From: an uncultured Spirochaetia bacterium
GTDB taxonomy: Bacteria > Spirochaetota > Spirochaetia > Sphaerochaetales > Sphaerochaetaceae
Reading direction: 5' to 3'
Length of the DNA stretch: 49,483 nucleotides
Assembly: GCA_905236385.1 (NCBI GenBank)
Contig: CAJOOY010000042.1
Location: 1-49,483, forward strand
Translations under genes and position numbers: made by a program
In this document: piece after piece, positions 1 through 8,967 of the stretch
How positions within the stretch are numbered: position 1 is the stretch's first letter
Layout: every line of letters begins with the position of its first letter
Notes under the pieces: model-generated
Database searches by the model: none
Told to the model about the DNA's origin: nothing
What the model saw: the letters and a program-made list of their open reading frames with translations, nothing else

Positions 1-387
1 ATGCTTCAAAAGTATCTGAGTGAAGAGTGGAACCAGGGTAACTGCTATGAGAGACTAAGAAGAATAACGGCAGATATTATAGTGACAGCAGACACCTACC
101 ACGTTGAGATAGTGCGTTTTGTTCGCTCGCTCAGTGCCGTAGATGCAAATATTGAAAACATAGTTCACCACAGAACAGCCAAGCTCAGACTTTTTATCAG
201 CCGTCTAGTCAGAGGCGGAATCAAGGACGGGAGCATAAGAAGCTGTAAAAGCGTAGAAACCACAGAGAAGATCATGGCTCTTATGCTTTCATACGGTTTC
301 ATGCTTGCATACTTTCCTGAAAGTGCAGAGTTCTCAAGGTCTTTAGTGACCGACTTTGTGGACTACATATCCTCTTCAAGGTCCTGA
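1..387 (+). CDS. C-terminal part of a probable TetR-family regulator (5' end outside window)
   Basis: The reading frame is open from the first base, so the first ATG is probably an internal methionine and the true start lies upstream of the window. The 128 visible residues are mostly helical with no DNA-binding motif. The pattern of amphipathic helices, and a hydrophobic helix near residues 90-105 (MALMLSYGFMLAYF), resembles the ligand-binding and dimerisation half of TetR/AcrR regulators. The helix-turn-helix that would prove this would be in the missing N-terminus. The stop overlaps the end of the convergent rmuC gene by 25 bp. Family assignment is inference from overall character only. Confidence 0.45.
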   Translation: MLQKYLSEEWNQGNCYERLRRITADIIVTADTYHVEIVRFVRSLSAVDANIENIVHHRTAKLRLFISRLVRGGIKDGSIRSCKSVETTEKIMALMLSYGFMLAYFPESAEFSRSLVTDFVDYISSSRS

Positions 388-1433
388 TTCAGGCTCTCAG
401 GATCTTCAAAACTCTCAACATCTTTAAGACTCTTTCCAAGGGCGCGCCCACGTACAAAGGCTCTTTCAACTTCCGAGCTTGCACTGTTAAGCTTCTCCTG
501 AACTTTTTTAAGAACCTCTTCAAATTTGAAGAACTGAGTTTTAACCTGCCCAAGCACCTGCCAAACTTCCGCACTCTTTTTCTCTATGGCCAGGGTCCTA
601 AAGCCCATCTGAAGACTGTTCAGAAGGCTGGCCAGAGTAGAGGGACCGGCCAGCAGTATATGGTTCTCCCTCTGGATCTGCTCCTGCAGTCCCGCTACCG
701 TCAGAACCTCAGCATAAAGAGACTCAACCGGAAGAAAGAGAATAGCAAAGTCAGTAGTACGTGGCACGTCTATATACTTACTCTGTATGCTTTTTGCTTC
801 AGCGCGAATCCTGGCTTCCAAAGCCTTCCTGCAGGTCTTAACAGCCGTAGCATCTGAGAAGGAAAGAGCGTCACACAGCCTTTCATAGTCCTCCATGGGA
901 AACTTTGAATCAATTGGAAGCAGAACGTCTTCAGGAAGCTTGACGGCAAACTCAACAACCTCTGCGCTGGAATTTTTTATGCGGACATTTTTCAAATACT
1001 GCTCCGGAAGAAGAATATCCTGCAGAATCTTCTCGGCCTGAAGTTCTCCCCACACGCCTCTGGATTTTACGTTTGTCAGAACCCTTTCAAGACTGTCCAT
1101 GCCCTTTGCAAGATTCTGCATCTCCCCAAGTTGCCGGTGCACGTTCTCAAGCTGCGCACTTACGGCCCTGAAGCTGGTACTGAGCCTGCTTTCCAAGCTC
1201 TGCTGCAGCTTTTCGTTCACGGTCTCCCGCATCTCCTTTAGGTTCTTGTCAATCATTGTGTACAGAAATTGGCTCTGCTTTGTGTTCTGATCGGTCTTCT
1301 CACCGATCAATGCCACATCTCTGGCCAATTCACCCATTTCCGGGTTTTCTTTCTTCTGCCGGGACAGAAGGACAATCAGAAGAACGAGAATAACAACTAA
1401 TAATGACAAACAGATGTAAAGTAAAATGTCCAT
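363..1433 (-). CDS. rmuC: DNA recombination protein RmuC
   Basis: RmuC-family protein of 356 residues, linked in E. coli to limiting recombination at inverted repeats; its nuclease activity is predicted. A membrane helix at about residues 2-22 (leucine/valine rich) is followed by a charged coiled-coil stretch to about residue 120. The RmuC core comes next, with [15 protein letters not shown] and the [15 protein letters not shown] block, which carries the acidic and lysine residues of the PD-(D/E)XK-like site. The ATG at 1433 puts the membrane helix at the N-terminus. A longer version from a TTG at 1502 would add 23 polar residues and has no good ribosome-binding site. The gene diverges from clpB and converges on the regulator fragment. 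Confidence 0.88.
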   Translation of the reverse strand: MDILLYICLSLLVVILVLLIVLLSRQKKENPEMGELARDVALIGEKTDQNTKQSQFLYTMIDKNLKEMRETVNEKLQQSLESRLSTSFRAVSAQLENVHRQLGEMQNLAKGMDSLERVLTNVKSRGVWGELQAEKILQDILLPEQYLKNVRIKNSSAEVVEFAVKLPEDVLLPIDSKFPMEDYERLCDALSFSDATAVKTCRKALEARIRAEAKSIQSKYIDVPRTTDFAILFLPVESLYAEVLTVAGLQEQIQRENHILLAGPSTLASLLNSLQMGFRTLAIEKKSAEVWQVLGQVKTQFFKFEEVLKKVQEKLNSASSEVERAFVRGRALGKSLKDVESFEDPESLNQDLEEDM

Positions 1434-1455
1434 ACCTTGATTATAACGAGCTTTC

Positions 1456-1484
1456 TTGTCTTTTGCTATTTTTGTTTGTATTTT
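1456..1484 (+). promoter_or_regulatory. Candidate promoter of clpB
   Basis: A -35-like TTGTCT (1456-1461) and a -10-like TATTTT (1479-1484) are separated by 17 bases. Transcription would start near 1491, so the message would begin just before the stem-loop at 1495-1511. The boxes are imperfect, so this is a moderate-to-weak call. Confidence 0.4.
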
Positions 1485-1494
1485 TGCGTAGGTA

Positions 1495-1511
1495 TGAACC
1501 AAAAAGGTTCA
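1495..1511 (+). promoter_or_regulatory. Stem-loop directly before the clpB ribosome-binding site
   Basis: TGAACC and GGTTCA form a perfect 6-bp inverted repeat around an AAAAA loop. The right arm touches the Shine-Dalgarno-like AGAGGTG of clpB. It could be a 5' stem-loop stabilising the mRNA or a protein-binding site. It does not match the CIRCE heat-shock operator. Confidence 0.45.
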
Positions 1512-1522
1512 GAGGTGACTAT

Positions 1523-3655
1523 ATGGAAATGGTAGATAAGAATGACAAAGGGAAAGCCCTTGAAAAATATTGTAAGGACCTGACAGCCCTAGCTGCCCAG
1601 GGCAAGCTCGACCCGGTGATTGGAAGGGATGAAGAGATAAGGCGTGTCATGCAGGTTCTCTCCAGAAAGACAAAGAACAACCCTGTCCTGATTGGAGAAC
1701 CAGGAGTAGGAAAAACAGCCATAGTTGAAGGCCTGGCTCAGAGAATAGTCCGTAGAGATGTTCCTGATTCTTTGGAAGACAAGAAGCTTCTTTCTCTGGA
1801 CGTAGGCTCCCTTGTGGCAGGCGCCATGTACAGAGGTGAGTTTGAAGAGCGTCTTAAAACTGTAATCAGTGCTGTTGCAGAGAGTGAAGGTAAGATAATC
1901 CTCTTTATTGATGAGCTACATACCATAGTTGGTGCAGGAGCTGCGGAGGGCTCAACAGATGCATCAAATCTGATCAAGCCAGCTCTGGCTCGAGGAGAGC
2001 TTCATGCAATCGGTGCAACAACTCTTGATGAGTACAGAAAGTATATAGAGAAGGATAAGGCTCTTGAACGAAGATTCCAGCCTGTGTACGCTACTGAGCC
2101 AACCGTTGAAGACACCATAGCTATTCTCAGAGGCCTCAAGGAGCGCTATGAAGTGCACCACGGAGTAAGAATCACGGACGATGCCATAGTTGCAGCAGCA
2201 ACGCTTAGTAACAGATACATTACAAACAGATTCCTTCCGGATAAGGCCATAGACCTCATAGATGAGGCAGCTTCCCAGCTAAAGATGGAGATAGAGAGCC
2301 AGCCTGTTGAACTGGATAAGATAGAAAGAAAGATTCTTCAGCTCAAGATTGAGCAGAAGGCTCTAAAGAAGGAGACTGATAAGTCTTCAATTGAGAGACT
2401 TGAAAAACTTAACGAGGAACTGTCTTCTCTTGAGAACAAGAGCTCCGAGATGCATAAAAGGTGGGAGCGTGAGAGACAGGGAATTGAAGGCATGAGGGAG
2501 AAGAAGAGCCGCTTGGAACAGCTTAAAAATGAAGAAGAGCTGGCCGAGAGAGAAGGAAACCTGGAAAAGGCTGCCAAGATCAAGCACGGCCTGATTCCAC
2601 AGCTTCAGAAAGAGCTTGAAGAAGCCTCTGCCGCTGCTGCTTCTGTGCAGGATGAAGAGAGGCTCCTTAGAGAAGAGGTAGATGAGCAGGATATAGCCGC
2701 TATTGTTTCTTCCTGGACAGGTATTCCTATCTCCAAGATGCAGAGTTCAGAGATTGAGAAGTATCTGAACCTTGAGAAGATTCTCTCTCAGAAGGTTGTT
2801 GGACAGGATGAGGCAATCAAGGCAGTTGCAAACGCCATCAGGAGAAACAAGACCGGAATTGGAGATGAAAGAAGACCACTTGGGTCCTTCCTGTTTGCCG
2901 GCCCAACCGGTGTTGGCAAGACAGAGCTGGCCAAAGTTCTGGCTTCCTTCCTCTTTGATGATGAAAAGGCTCTTACAAGGATAGACATGTCTGAGTACAT
3001 GGAAAAGTTCTCAGTCTCACGTCTTATTGGAGCTCCTCCGGGATACGTTGGCTATGATGAGGGCGGTCAGCTTACTGAAGTAGTCCGCAGGCGCCCTTAC
3101 TCAGTAATTCTCTTTGATGAGATTGAGAAAGCTCATCCGGATGTGTTTGATCTCTTCTTGCAGATTCTTGATGATGGCCACCTCACCGACAGTCAGGGAA
3201 GAGTTGTGGATTTCAGAAATACTGTCATTATCATGACCAGCAACCTTGGAAGCAGGGACCTTCTTGAAGCAGAAGATGCGGAAGAAGGAAGAAAGCAGGT
3301 CCTTGAAGTAGTCAGAAGCGCCTTCAAGCCTGAGTTCATAAACAGAATAGATGAGATAATTGTCTTCAACCGTCTTGGAGAAGAGCAGATAAAGAGGATA
3401 GCTACTCTTCAGCTTGAGATGCTGAGAAAACGCCTTGAAAACAAGGGCATAGGACTGTCATGGACAGAAGATGCTCTCTCTCTTATTGCCCACGCTGGTT
3501 ACAACCCGGACTTCGGTGCCCGTCCTGTGCGTAGAGCTGTTCAGAACTTGGTTGAAAACACCCTGGCTCAAGCCATGCTCAGTGGAAAGGTGCATGAAGG
3601 AAGTGGAGTGAAGCTGACTGTGGCAGGAAACTCTATAGGATTTGAGACAACCTAA
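1523..3655 (+). CDS. clpB: ClpB-type disaggregase lacking the N-terminal domain
   Basis: AAA+ chaperone that threads aggregated proteins through a hexameric pore together with DnaK. The protein has 710 residues, against about 860 for full-length ClpB. It starts almost directly in the first ATPase domain: Walker A GEPGVGKT at 58-65, Walker B LFIDE near 127-131, RR fingers at 183-184. A long ClpB-type coiled-coil middle domain spans about 265-385. The second ATPase domain has Walker A GPTGVGKT at 460-467, the pore loop GYVG at 507-510 and Walker B ILFDE. The mobile N-domain (about 150 residues) is missing, and the divergent rmuC leaves no room for it. The ATG at 1523 follows AGAGGTG at a suitable distance. 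The middle domain argues for ClpB rather than ClpA or ClpC. Confidence 0.9.
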   Translation: MEMVDKNDKGKALEKYCKDLTALAAQGKLDPVIGRDEEIRRVMQVLSRKTKNNPVLIGEPGVGKTAIVEGLAQRIVRRDVPDSLEDKKLLSLDVGSLVAGAMYRGEFEERLKTVISAVAESEGKIILFIDELHTIVGAGAAEGSTDASNLIKPALARGELHAIGATTLDEYRKYIEKDKALERRFQPVYATEPTVEDTIAILRGLKERYEVHHGVRITDDAIVAAATLSNRYITNRFLPDKAIDLIDEAASQLKMEIESQPVELDKIERKILQLKIEQKALKKETDKSSIERLEKLNEELSSLENKSSEMHKRWERERQGIEGMREKKSRLEQLKNEEELAEREGNLEKAAKIKHGLIPQLQKELEEASAAAASVQDEERLLREEVDEQDIAAIVSSWTGIPISKMQSSEIEKYLNLEKILSQKVVGQDEAIKAVANAIRRNKTGIGDERRPLGSFLFAGPTGVGKTELAKVLASFLFDDEKALTRIDMSEYMEKFSVSRLIGAPPGYVGYDEGGQLTEVVRRRPYSVILFDEIEKAHPDVFDLFLQILDDGHLTDSQGRVVDFRNTVIIMTSNLGSRDLLEAEDAEEGRKQVLEVVRSAFKPEFINRIDEIIVFNRLGEEQIKRIATLQLEMLRKRLENKGIGLSWTEDALSLIAHAGYNPDFGARPVRRAVQNLVENTLAQAMLSGKVHEGSGVKLTVAGNSIGFETT

Positions 3656-4256
3656 GGTCTTCTTCAGTATCTAAATCTACTACCCAGGAGCGGTCTGTGA
3701 AGTGTTTTTCATAGACCGTTTCTGTTTTTAACAGCTCTCTTATAGAGAGGTTGTCGGAACTAGTGAGTATCTTTTCTTTGAACAGAGGAGCATGAAGCAC
3801 CGGGTGGCCGGGTGTGTTCTCAAAAAAAGGTCTAATGGCCATACAGGATGGTGGTAACTCTCCTAAAAGAGAGTAGTTCTCTTCTTTGACAAAAGGCATG
3901 TCAGCAAGGCTTATGAAAAATGAAACACCGTCTCTGAGTTCCATGGCTCCTTTCTTGGTTGAGGAGAATTGGCCGGCTCTGTAGTTCTCATTTCTTACTA
4001 TTGTCATGCTTACTTTCTTGTCTGTTTTCTCAATGAAGGACCTGCAGGGCTTGAGGGAGGAAAGGAGCTCTCTGTGTCTGTAGCCGGTTACAACTATCAG
4101 GTGTCCGCCATCTTCCAGGGAAGAGAGGTACTTTAGAGCTTCCATACAACTGTAGGAAGCCAGGGTCAGGCCCTTGAAGGGGAGGAGCATTTTGTTTGTT
4201 TTGCCCATGCGGGAAGAAGTTCCTGCACAAAGCATGATTATATCTGCCGTCTGCAT
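3633..4256 (-). CDS. MobA/MocA-like nucleotidyltransferase
   Basis: Predicted NTP transferase of 207 residues with a Rossmann-like fold. The N-terminal nucleotide-binding motif [19 protein letters not shown] matches the MobA/MocA/CoxI group, which attaches nucleotides to molybdopterin-type cofactors. The metal-binding LADMPF motif sits mid-protein, and a GHPVL motif follows as in MocA-like enzymes. The exact substrate cannot be read from sequence and no molybdoenzyme gene is nearby. The ATG at 4256 is preferred over an upstream GTG (4274) because it begins just before the first beta strand, though neither has a clear Shine-Dalgarno. Its end overlaps the clpB end by 23 bp; its start is 38 bp from the divergent DUF554 gene. 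Confidence 0.75.
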   Translation of the reverse strand: MQTADIIMLCAGTSSRMGKTNKMLLPFKGLTLASYSCMEALKYLSSLEDGGHLIVVTGYRHRELLSSLKPCRSFIEKTDKKVSMTIVRNENYRAGQFSSTKKGAMELRDGVSFFISLADMPFVKEENYSLLGELPPSCMAIRPFFENTPGHPVLHAPLFKEKILTSSDNLSIRELLKTETVYEKHFTDRSWVVDLDTEEDLRLSQIL

Positions 4257-4294
4257 TTTGACTAATAATAGCACAATTAATTAGAATTTATTCC

Positions 4295-4993
4295 ATGATT
4301 GGCGTTTTTATTAATTGTGCCTCCGTTATAGTCGGGACAATCATAGGGATTTTTGCAGGCAAGAAGCTCAATGATGACTTTAAGAAAGTAGTTTTCTCAT
4401 GCAGCGGTCTAGTTACCGTAGTCATGGGAATTCAGATGGCTCTTGAAGCTGAGAACATGCTCATTCTTCTTATCTCTCTTCTCTTCGGTGGCTTTACTGG
4501 CTACCTGTTAAAGATAGAAGAGGGCGTACTGCACCTAGGCTCTTTACTTGAAAAACGCTTTTCAGGAAACGGTTCAACAGAGTCTCTGTTTGCCGGAGGT
4601 TTTATGACAGCCTCTGTTCTCTTCTGCTCAGGCTCCATGAGTGTTGTCGGCTCAATTCAGGCAGGAACTACAGGAGAGCTGCAGACTATCTTAATTAAGA
4701 GCGTTATGGACGGCTGTATGGCCATAGTCTTCTCTTCAATCTACGGAATCGGAGTTGCTTTCTCTTCTTTGACTATTCTGGTCTATCAGGGCTTTTTCAC
4801 CCTCGCCGGATCTGTTCTGGAACCGGCTCTCGGAAGTAGTGGAATTACAGCGCTCTCTGCAGCAGGCGGCATACTTCTTATCATGATAGGGCTTGGGCTG
4901 CTGAAGATTAAAGAGTTTAAGAACGCAAACTACCTACCGTCTCTTATCTTTGCGCCACTACTGACTATTCTTATTTCTTCTCTTGGGCTTTGA
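4295..4993 (+). CDS. DUF554-family membrane protein (YqgA/YdfK-like)
   Basis: Integral membrane protein of 232 residues with about six to seven hydrophobic segments. The opening MIGVFINCASVIVGTIIG and the following GLVTVVMGIQMAL are typical of DUF554 proteins, whose function is unknown. A cytoplasmic loop with LEKRFSGNG lies near residue 90. A central block, FMTASVLFCSGSMSVVGSIQ, is also characteristic. There is no strong Shine-Dalgarno before the ATG. The gene diverges from the nucleotidyltransferase and overlaps the end of the GNAT gene by 23 bp. Confidence 0.82.
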   Translation: MIGVFINCASVIVGTIIGIFAGKKLNDDFKKVVFSCSGLVTVVMGIQMALEAENMLILLISLLFGGFTGYLLKIEEGVLHLGSLLEKRFSGNGSTESLFAGGFMTASVLFCSGSMSVVGSIQAGTTGELQTILIKSVMDGCMAIVFSSIYGIGVAFSSLTILVYQGFFTLAGSVLEPALGSSGITALSAAGGILLIMIGLGLLKIKEFKNANYLPSLIFAPLLTILISSLGL

Positions 4994-5591
4994 AAATCAA
5001 GGTCTCTGGATGAGAGAAAACAAGTTCTATTTTTTTCTCCGGATTCAGAAGCAGGTTCAAAATACCGCTTTCTTTTGTCCCCATCCTTGTATCAAAGACC
5101 AGTTTTCTGTAGGGCACAAAGCCACACTTTTCCTGGACTCTCTTACTCTGGGAGTTCTTGTCGTAGTAGCCACAGATAAGAAAGTCATAGTCCAGGGTAT
5201 TGAATAGGTAGTCAATCACTGCTTTTACCGCCTCTGGCATAAGGCCCTGTCCCCAGTAGTCTCTACTTAAAACGTAGCCTATCTCTCTACCCTTAAGGTT
5301 TTCAAACTCTGTAAGCTTGTCTTCAAGGCTGTACAGTTCTACTCCAAGAGAGCCAATTACCTTCTTAGTCTCTTTGAGCTCTAGAGCAAAGGTTTTCTTC
5401 TCTTCAATGAAGTGATTAAGAATCTCTTTGGATTTATCCATATTTTCATGGTGGTGCCAGCCGGCTCTCTCACCCACATCCGGGACAGAGGCGTATTCAA
5501 AGAAGTCTTTCAGGTCTTCTACTGTCCACGGCCTTAGGATGAGGCGCTCAGTTTCTATAGTTATATTTGTTATGTCAAAAAATGCATTCAT
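4971..5591 (-). CDS. GNAT acetyltransferase (RimJ/RimL type)
   Basis: Predicted N-acetyltransferase of 206 residues that would use acetyl-CoA. The start TERLILRPWTVEDLKDFFEY is the standard opening of the RimJ/RimL-like branch. IGSLGVELYS and EIGYVLSRDYWGQGLMPEA form the cofactor-binding strand and the pyrophosphate loop (the QGLMPEA region replaces Q/RxxGxG/A). The later YDKNSQSKRVQEKCGF motif is also typical. The acceptor could be a ribosomal protein N-terminus, an antibiotic or a small amine; sequence does not decide. It lies downstream of glgP on the same strand but a likely terminator separates them. Confidence 0.8.
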   Translation of the reverse strand: MNAFFDITNITIETERLILRPWTVEDLKDFFEYASVPDVGERAGWHHHENMDKSKEILNHFIEEKKTFALELKETKKVIGSLGVELYSLEDKLTEFENLKGREIGYVLSRDYWGQGLMPEAVKAVIDYLFNTLDYDFLICGYYDKNSQSKRVQEKCGFVPYRKLVFDTRMGTKESGILNLLLNPEKKIELVFSHPETLIFKAQEKK

Positions 5592-5604
5592 GGGTATAAA
5601 GAAT

Positions 5605-5635
5605 AAGGCCGCTACAGGTTTTCTGCAACGGCCTT
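5605..5635 (-). terminator. Probable terminator of glgP
   Basis: AAGGCCG (5605-5611) and CGGCCTT (5629-5635) form a 7-bp inverted repeat, with an inner CAG/CTG pairing. On the minus strand it follows the glgP stop and is followed by ATTCTTTAT, a weak U-rich tract. It separates glgP from the GNAT gene. Confidence 0.5.
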
Positions 5636-5652
5636 TGATAAAACAGAAATAA

Positions 5653-8199
5653 TTAGTGTCTTGCTGCGTCAGCTAGGGCACTGTGGGCTGAAGTGTTCAG
5701 AGCCACATGGCAGGGCTTGGCGTTCCAGATCTGCTCAGCGTACTCTTTGATTGTTCTGTCTGAGCTGAACTTTCCTGCACTGGCTACGTTAAGAATAGCC
5801 TTCTTGTTGAACTCCTTGAAGTTGTTGTTGTACAGATCAAGGATTTCCTGGTGCCTGTCAGCGTACATTCTCAAATCTGCAAAGATGAAGAACCTGTCTC
5901 CGCAGTCAAAAATCTCATGGAGCAGGGCGTCAAATGCACTTGGCTCGTTGATGTTGAAGAAATCATTCCTGAGAAGGTTGACGGCAGAACGGATCTCATC
6001 ATCCTTATTAATGTAATCCCACGGGTTGTAGTGGCCCTTGAGTGAGGCTATCTGGTCTTCCGTGTGCCCGAATATGTAGCAGTTCTCAGGCCCGACCTCT
6101 TCCTGAATCTCAACGTTTGCCCCGTCAAGGGTTCCCAGGGTGAGGGCGCCGTTGAGCATGAACTTCATGTTGCCCGTTCCTGAAGCCTCAAGGCCCGCTG
6201 TTGATATCTGCTCTGAGATATTTGTGGCCGGGATAATGCTCTCTGCCATGGTAACTCTGTAGTTGGGCATGAAGTGCACCTGCAGCAGCTTGTTTACGGC
6301 AGGGTCATTGTTAATGACCCCTGCAATGCTGTTGATCAGCTTGATGGAAAGCTTTGCGTTCACGTACCCCGGGGCACTCTTTCCACCGAAGAGGAAGGTA
6401 ATAGGCCGGAAGGAAGAGGCAAAGGATGCATCATTTTTCAGCTTCTGGTACAGAAGGACAATATTGAAAGCGTTCAACAGCTGTCTCTTGTACTCATGAA
6501 TTCTCTTGACCTGAACATCAAAGATTGAATCTGGGCTTACGATAATGGTGCAGTCCTTCTGCAGGAAGTGAGCTGCGCTCTTCTTGTTCTCATACTTTAC
6601 CTGAGCAAACTTCTCAGCAAAGGCAGGGTCGGTTGCAAACTTCTTCAGTTTTGAAAGCTCAGAGGCATCTGTAATCCACTTGTCTCCAATGGCTTCAGTA
6701 ATCAGGGAGCTAAGAAGTGGGTTTGCACTGAGAAGCCAGCGGCGCGGTGTAATTCCGTTTGTCTTGTTCTGGAACTTCTCCGGGTAGATGGTTCTGAACT
6801 CAGGGAACATGTAGTTCTTAAGCAGTTCAGTGTGAAGAGCTGCAACACCGTTGATGGCGTGGCTTCCGACAATAGCAAGGTTGGCCATGCGTATGTTCTT
6901 AGGAGAGCTTTCCTCAATAATACTGATTTTTCTGATTGCGTTCAGATTCTCTGCATCTGCTGTAGGGAAGAAAGAGACTGCAAACTTGAGGAAGCGGTTG
7001 TTGATTTCATAGATAATCTGCAGGTGTCTTGGCAGAAGTTCTTCAAACATAGGAACAGGCCACTTCTCAAGAGCTTCCGGCATGAGTGTGTGGTTGGTGT
7101 AGCCAAGGGTTGCTTTTGTAATCCCCCAAGCTTCTTCCCACTCAAGGCCTTCTTCATCTATGAGAATTCTCATAAGCTCTGCAACCGCAATGGATGGGTG
7201 AGTGTCGTTAAGCTGGATGGCAGCCTGGTTCGGGAACTCCTTCCAGTCTGTGAACTTTCTCTTGAAGCGGGTGACTATGTCCGCAAGCGAGCAGGCAACA
7301 AAGAAGTACTGCTGCTTTAGGCGCAGGACCTTTCCAAGATACTGGGTGTCATTTGGATAGAGAACCTGAGAAATATTCTCAGCGGAAACCTTATCTCTGA
7401 CAGCCTGTGTGTAGTCTCCCTGGTTGAAGTCCTGGAAGCTGAAGTCTTCAACAGCCTTTGCGCTCCAAAGCCTGAGGGTGTTGACTGTGTTTCCACCGTA
7501 GCCAATAATCGGCATATCGTAGGCCATACCTATGATTTTGTCGGTATCTACCCACTTGTACATATCCTTTCCGTTATCTCTGAAGTGCTGGACTTTTCCG
7601 CCGAAGTGGACAGTATAAGCCACATCGGACCGGGGAATTTCCCATGGGTTTCCGTATCTGAGCCAGTTATCCGGCTGTTCAAACTGGTAGCCGTTGGAGA
7701 TGAGCTGTTTGAAGATACCGTAGTTGTATCTGATTCCATAGCCGTAGGAAGGTATTTCAAGGGTGGCCATTGAATCCAAGAAGCAAGCGGCTAAACGGCC
7801 AAGACCTCCGTTTCCAAGGCCTGCATCCGGTTCCACGTCTGAAAGTTCTTCGTATGTGTAACCAAGAGATTTGAGAGCCTTGGTTACCTGGTCCATAATA
7901 CCCAGGTTGTTGATATTGTTCGTCATGGCTCTGCCCATGAGGAACTCAAGAGAGAGGTAGTAGACGTGCTTGGCGTTATGTTCCCTCTGTGTTTTTCTGC
8001 TCTTGTTCCACTGGTGAACAATTCTGTCTCTTATAGTGTTTGCCAGAGCCTCATAACGACCTTCCTGCGTGGTGTGGAAAATATCCGCATCTGCATCATA
8101 CTTCAGGTGCTCTGCAAAGTCCTGGGCTATAGCCTCGGCGGTGCGTGAAGCTCTTACTGAGTTTGTTAGTGTGTTTTCTGTTGTCTTTTTGTCAGGCAT
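5653..8199 (-). CDS. glgP: Glycogen/alpha-glucan phosphorylase
   Basis: Cytoplasmic PLP enzyme releasing glucose-1-phosphate from glycogen or maltodextrin. At 848 residues it is full length for the GT35 family. The N-terminal block holds YYLSLEFLMGR and GLGNGGLGRLAACFLDS. The C-terminal half has the catalytic and phosphate-binding residues and EASGTGNMKFMLNG, in which the lysine at about residue 679 is the PLP Schiff-base lysine. GTLDGANVEI follows, as usual. The ATG at 8199 is preceded by a GGAGAA ribosome-binding site. No other glycogen genes are adjacent. It diverges from the tRNA-Thr/ribosomal cluster. Confidence 0.96.
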   Translation of the reverse strand: MPDKKTTENTLTNSVRASRTAEAIAQDFAEHLKYDADADIFHTTQEGRYEALANTIRDRIVHQWNKSRKTQREHNAKHVYYLSLEFLMGRAMTNNINNLGIMDQVTKALKSLGYTYEELSDVEPDAGLGNGGLGRLAACFLDSMATLEIPSYGYGIRYNYGIFKQLISNGYQFEQPDNWLRYGNPWEIPRSDVAYTVHFGGKVQHFRDNGKDMYKWVDTDKIIGMAYDMPIIGYGGNTVNTLRLWSAKAVEDFSFQDFNQGDYTQAVRDKVSAENISQVLYPNDTQYLGKVLRLKQQYFFVACSLADIVTRFKRKFTDWKEFPNQAAIQLNDTHPSIAVAELMRILIDEEGLEWEEAWGITKATLGYTNHTLMPEALEKWPVPMFEELLPRHLQIIYEINNRFLKFAVSFFPTADAENLNAIRKISIIEESSPKNIRMANLAIVGSHAINGVAALHTELLKNYMFPEFRTIYPEKFQNKTNGITPRRWLLSANPLLSSLITEAIGDKWITDASELSKLKKFATDPAFAEKFAQVKYENKKSAAHFLQKDCTIIVSPDSIFDVQVKRIHEYKRQLLNAFNIVLLYQKLKNDASFASSFRPITFLFGGKSAPGYVNAKLSIKLINSIAGVINNDPAVNKLLQVHFMPNYRVTMAESIIPATNISEQISTAGLEASGTGNMKFMLNGALTLGTLDGANVEIQEEVGPENCYIFGHTEDQIASLKGHYNPWDYINKDDEIRSAVNLLRNDFFNINEPSAFDALLHEIFDCGDRFFIFADLRMYADRHQEILDLYNNNFKEFNKKAILNVASAGKFSSDRTIKEYAEQIWNAKPCHVALNTSAHSALADAARH

Positions 8200-8215
8200 T
8201 TGTTCTCCGTTTCAT

Positions 8216-8258
8216 GCCGCAGTAAAATGATTATATAAATATAGATATGCGGCCAGAA
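8216..8258 (-). promoter_or_regulatory. Candidate glgP promoter flanked by an inverted repeat
   Basis: On the minus strand a perfect -10 box TATAAT lies at 8230-8235, with a poor -35 (TTCTGG, 8253-8258) 17 bases away. GCCGCA (8216-8221) and TGCGGC (8248-8253) flank the -10 box as an inverted repeat and could be an operator. The repeat is visible; its role is inferred. Confidence 0.35.
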
Positions 8259-8310
8259 AATAATTGAATATGTCTTTTTATCATTTTTTGCCTTTTTAGT
8301 GTAGGGGGCG

Positions 8311-8339
8311 TTGACAGATATTCACCTTTTTGTTATGTT
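8311..8339 (+). promoter_or_regulatory. Promoter of the tRNA-Thr/rpmG/secE/nusG cluster
   Basis: A perfect -35 box TTGACA (8311-8316), a 17-base spacer and a -10 box TATGTT (8334-8339) lie about 30 bases before tRNA-Thr. The same layout (TTGACA, 17 bases, TATGGT) occurs at 22705-22733, which supports both. It is the only strong promoter seen before the nusG-rpoBC cluster. Confidence 0.75.
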
Positions 8340-8369
8340 CAAATTTGCGCATTTCTGCGCTACCACTAT

Positions 8370-8442
8370 GCCCTTGTAGCTCAGTTGGTAGAGCGCAGCC
8401 ATGGTAAGGCTGAGGTCGGCGGTTCAAATCCGCCCGGGGGCT
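8370..8442 (+). tRNA. tRNA-Thr (anticodon GGT)
   Basis: A complete 73-base cloverleaf is present. The acceptor arms GCCCTTG and CGGGGGC pair with G-U pairs allowed, and the D-arm has AGCTCAGTTGGTAGAGC. The anticodon stem CAGCC/GGCTG encloses loop ATGGTAA with GGT in the centre. The T-arm is GGCGG/CCGCC with loop TTCAAAT. CCA is not encoded. It reads ACC/ACU codons. Confidence 0.95.
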
Positions 8443-8465
8443 TTAAGCGCGTAGGAGATAGTAAG

Positions 8466-8642
8466 ATGGCAGATAAGAAAAAGAGTCCTGTTGAAAAGAT
8501 TGCTCTTCAGTGTGAAGAGTGCAAGAGAAAGAACTACACAACAGAAAAGAACCGCCGTAACAATCCTAATAAGCTTGAGCTTATGAAGTATTGTCCGTTT
8601 GATAGAAAGCATACTCTGCATAAGGAGACAAAGGTCAAATAA
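8466..8642 (+). CDS. rpmG: 50S ribosomal protein L33
   Basis: Small basic protein of the large ribosomal subunit near the exit site, 58 residues. It contains a CxxC pair (CEEC) and, after [19 protein letters not shown], a CPFD segment in place of the second CxxC, as seen in several zinc-type L33 proteins. The end KHTLHKETK is diagnostic. The ATG at 8466 follows AGGAG at 8453-8457. It lies between two tRNA genes and is presumably co-transcribed with them, as is common just upstream of secE. Confidence 0.93.
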   Translation: MADKKKSPVEKIALQCEECKRKNYTTEKNRRNNPNKLELMKYCPFDRKHTLHKETKVK

Positions 8643-8673
8643 GACCTTATTTCCGCAGAATATAGATAAATTC

Positions 8674-8747
8674 AGGCCAGTAGCTCCAACGGTTAGAGCA
8701 CTGGTCTCCAAAACCGGGTGTTGGGGGTTCGAATCCCTCCTGGCCTG
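8674..8747 (+). tRNA. tRNA-Trp (anticodon CCA)
   Basis: A 74-base cloverleaf: acceptor arms AGGCCAG and CTGGCCT pair perfectly and the discriminator is G. The anticodon stem CTGGT/ACCGG encloses CTCCAAA, giving anticodon CCA. The T-arm is GGGGG/CCTCC-like with loop TTCGAAT. CCA is not encoded. tRNA-Trp before secE is a recurrent bacterial arrangement. Confidence 0.95.
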
Positions 8748-8773
8748 AACTGGATCTATGCAGGAGTTTATAT

Positions 8774-8953
8774 ATGAAGAAGCTTATTAAATACCTTAAA
8801 GAGTGTGTTCTTGAGATGAAGAAGGTTGCTTGGCCAAACAAGCTTACCATTGTTTCATACACAAAGATTGTTCTTGTAACAACTATAGTCTTTGCCGTTA
8901 TCCTCGGTCTGGTAGACTATGTCCTCCTTAAGGGCGTCTATCTTGTTTTCTAA
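8774..8953 (+). CDS. secE: Preprotein translocase subunit SecE
   Basis: Small clamp subunit of the SecYEG channel, 59 residues, single-span form. An amphipathic N-terminal stretch contains the conserved EMKKVAWPNK motif. One membrane helix follows at about residues 29-55 (IVLVTTIVFAVILGLVDYVLL). A CAGGAG ribosome-binding site (8761-8766) precedes the ATG. It lies 14 bp before nusG. Its partner secY is in the spc cluster at 33223. Confidence 0.94.
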   Translation: MKKLIKYLKECVLEMKKVAWPNKLTIVSYTKIVLVTTIVFAVILGLVDYVLLKGVYLVF

Positions 8954-8967
8954 GCAGGCAGGTTGTC

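Noticed and set aside
1434-1502. Longer RmuC start at the TTG 1502
   Set aside because: It adds a polar extension before the membrane helix and lacks a ribosome-binding site.
1495-1511. CIRCE heat-shock operator before clpB
   Set aside because: The arms do not match the TTAGCACTC/GAGTGCTAA consensus.
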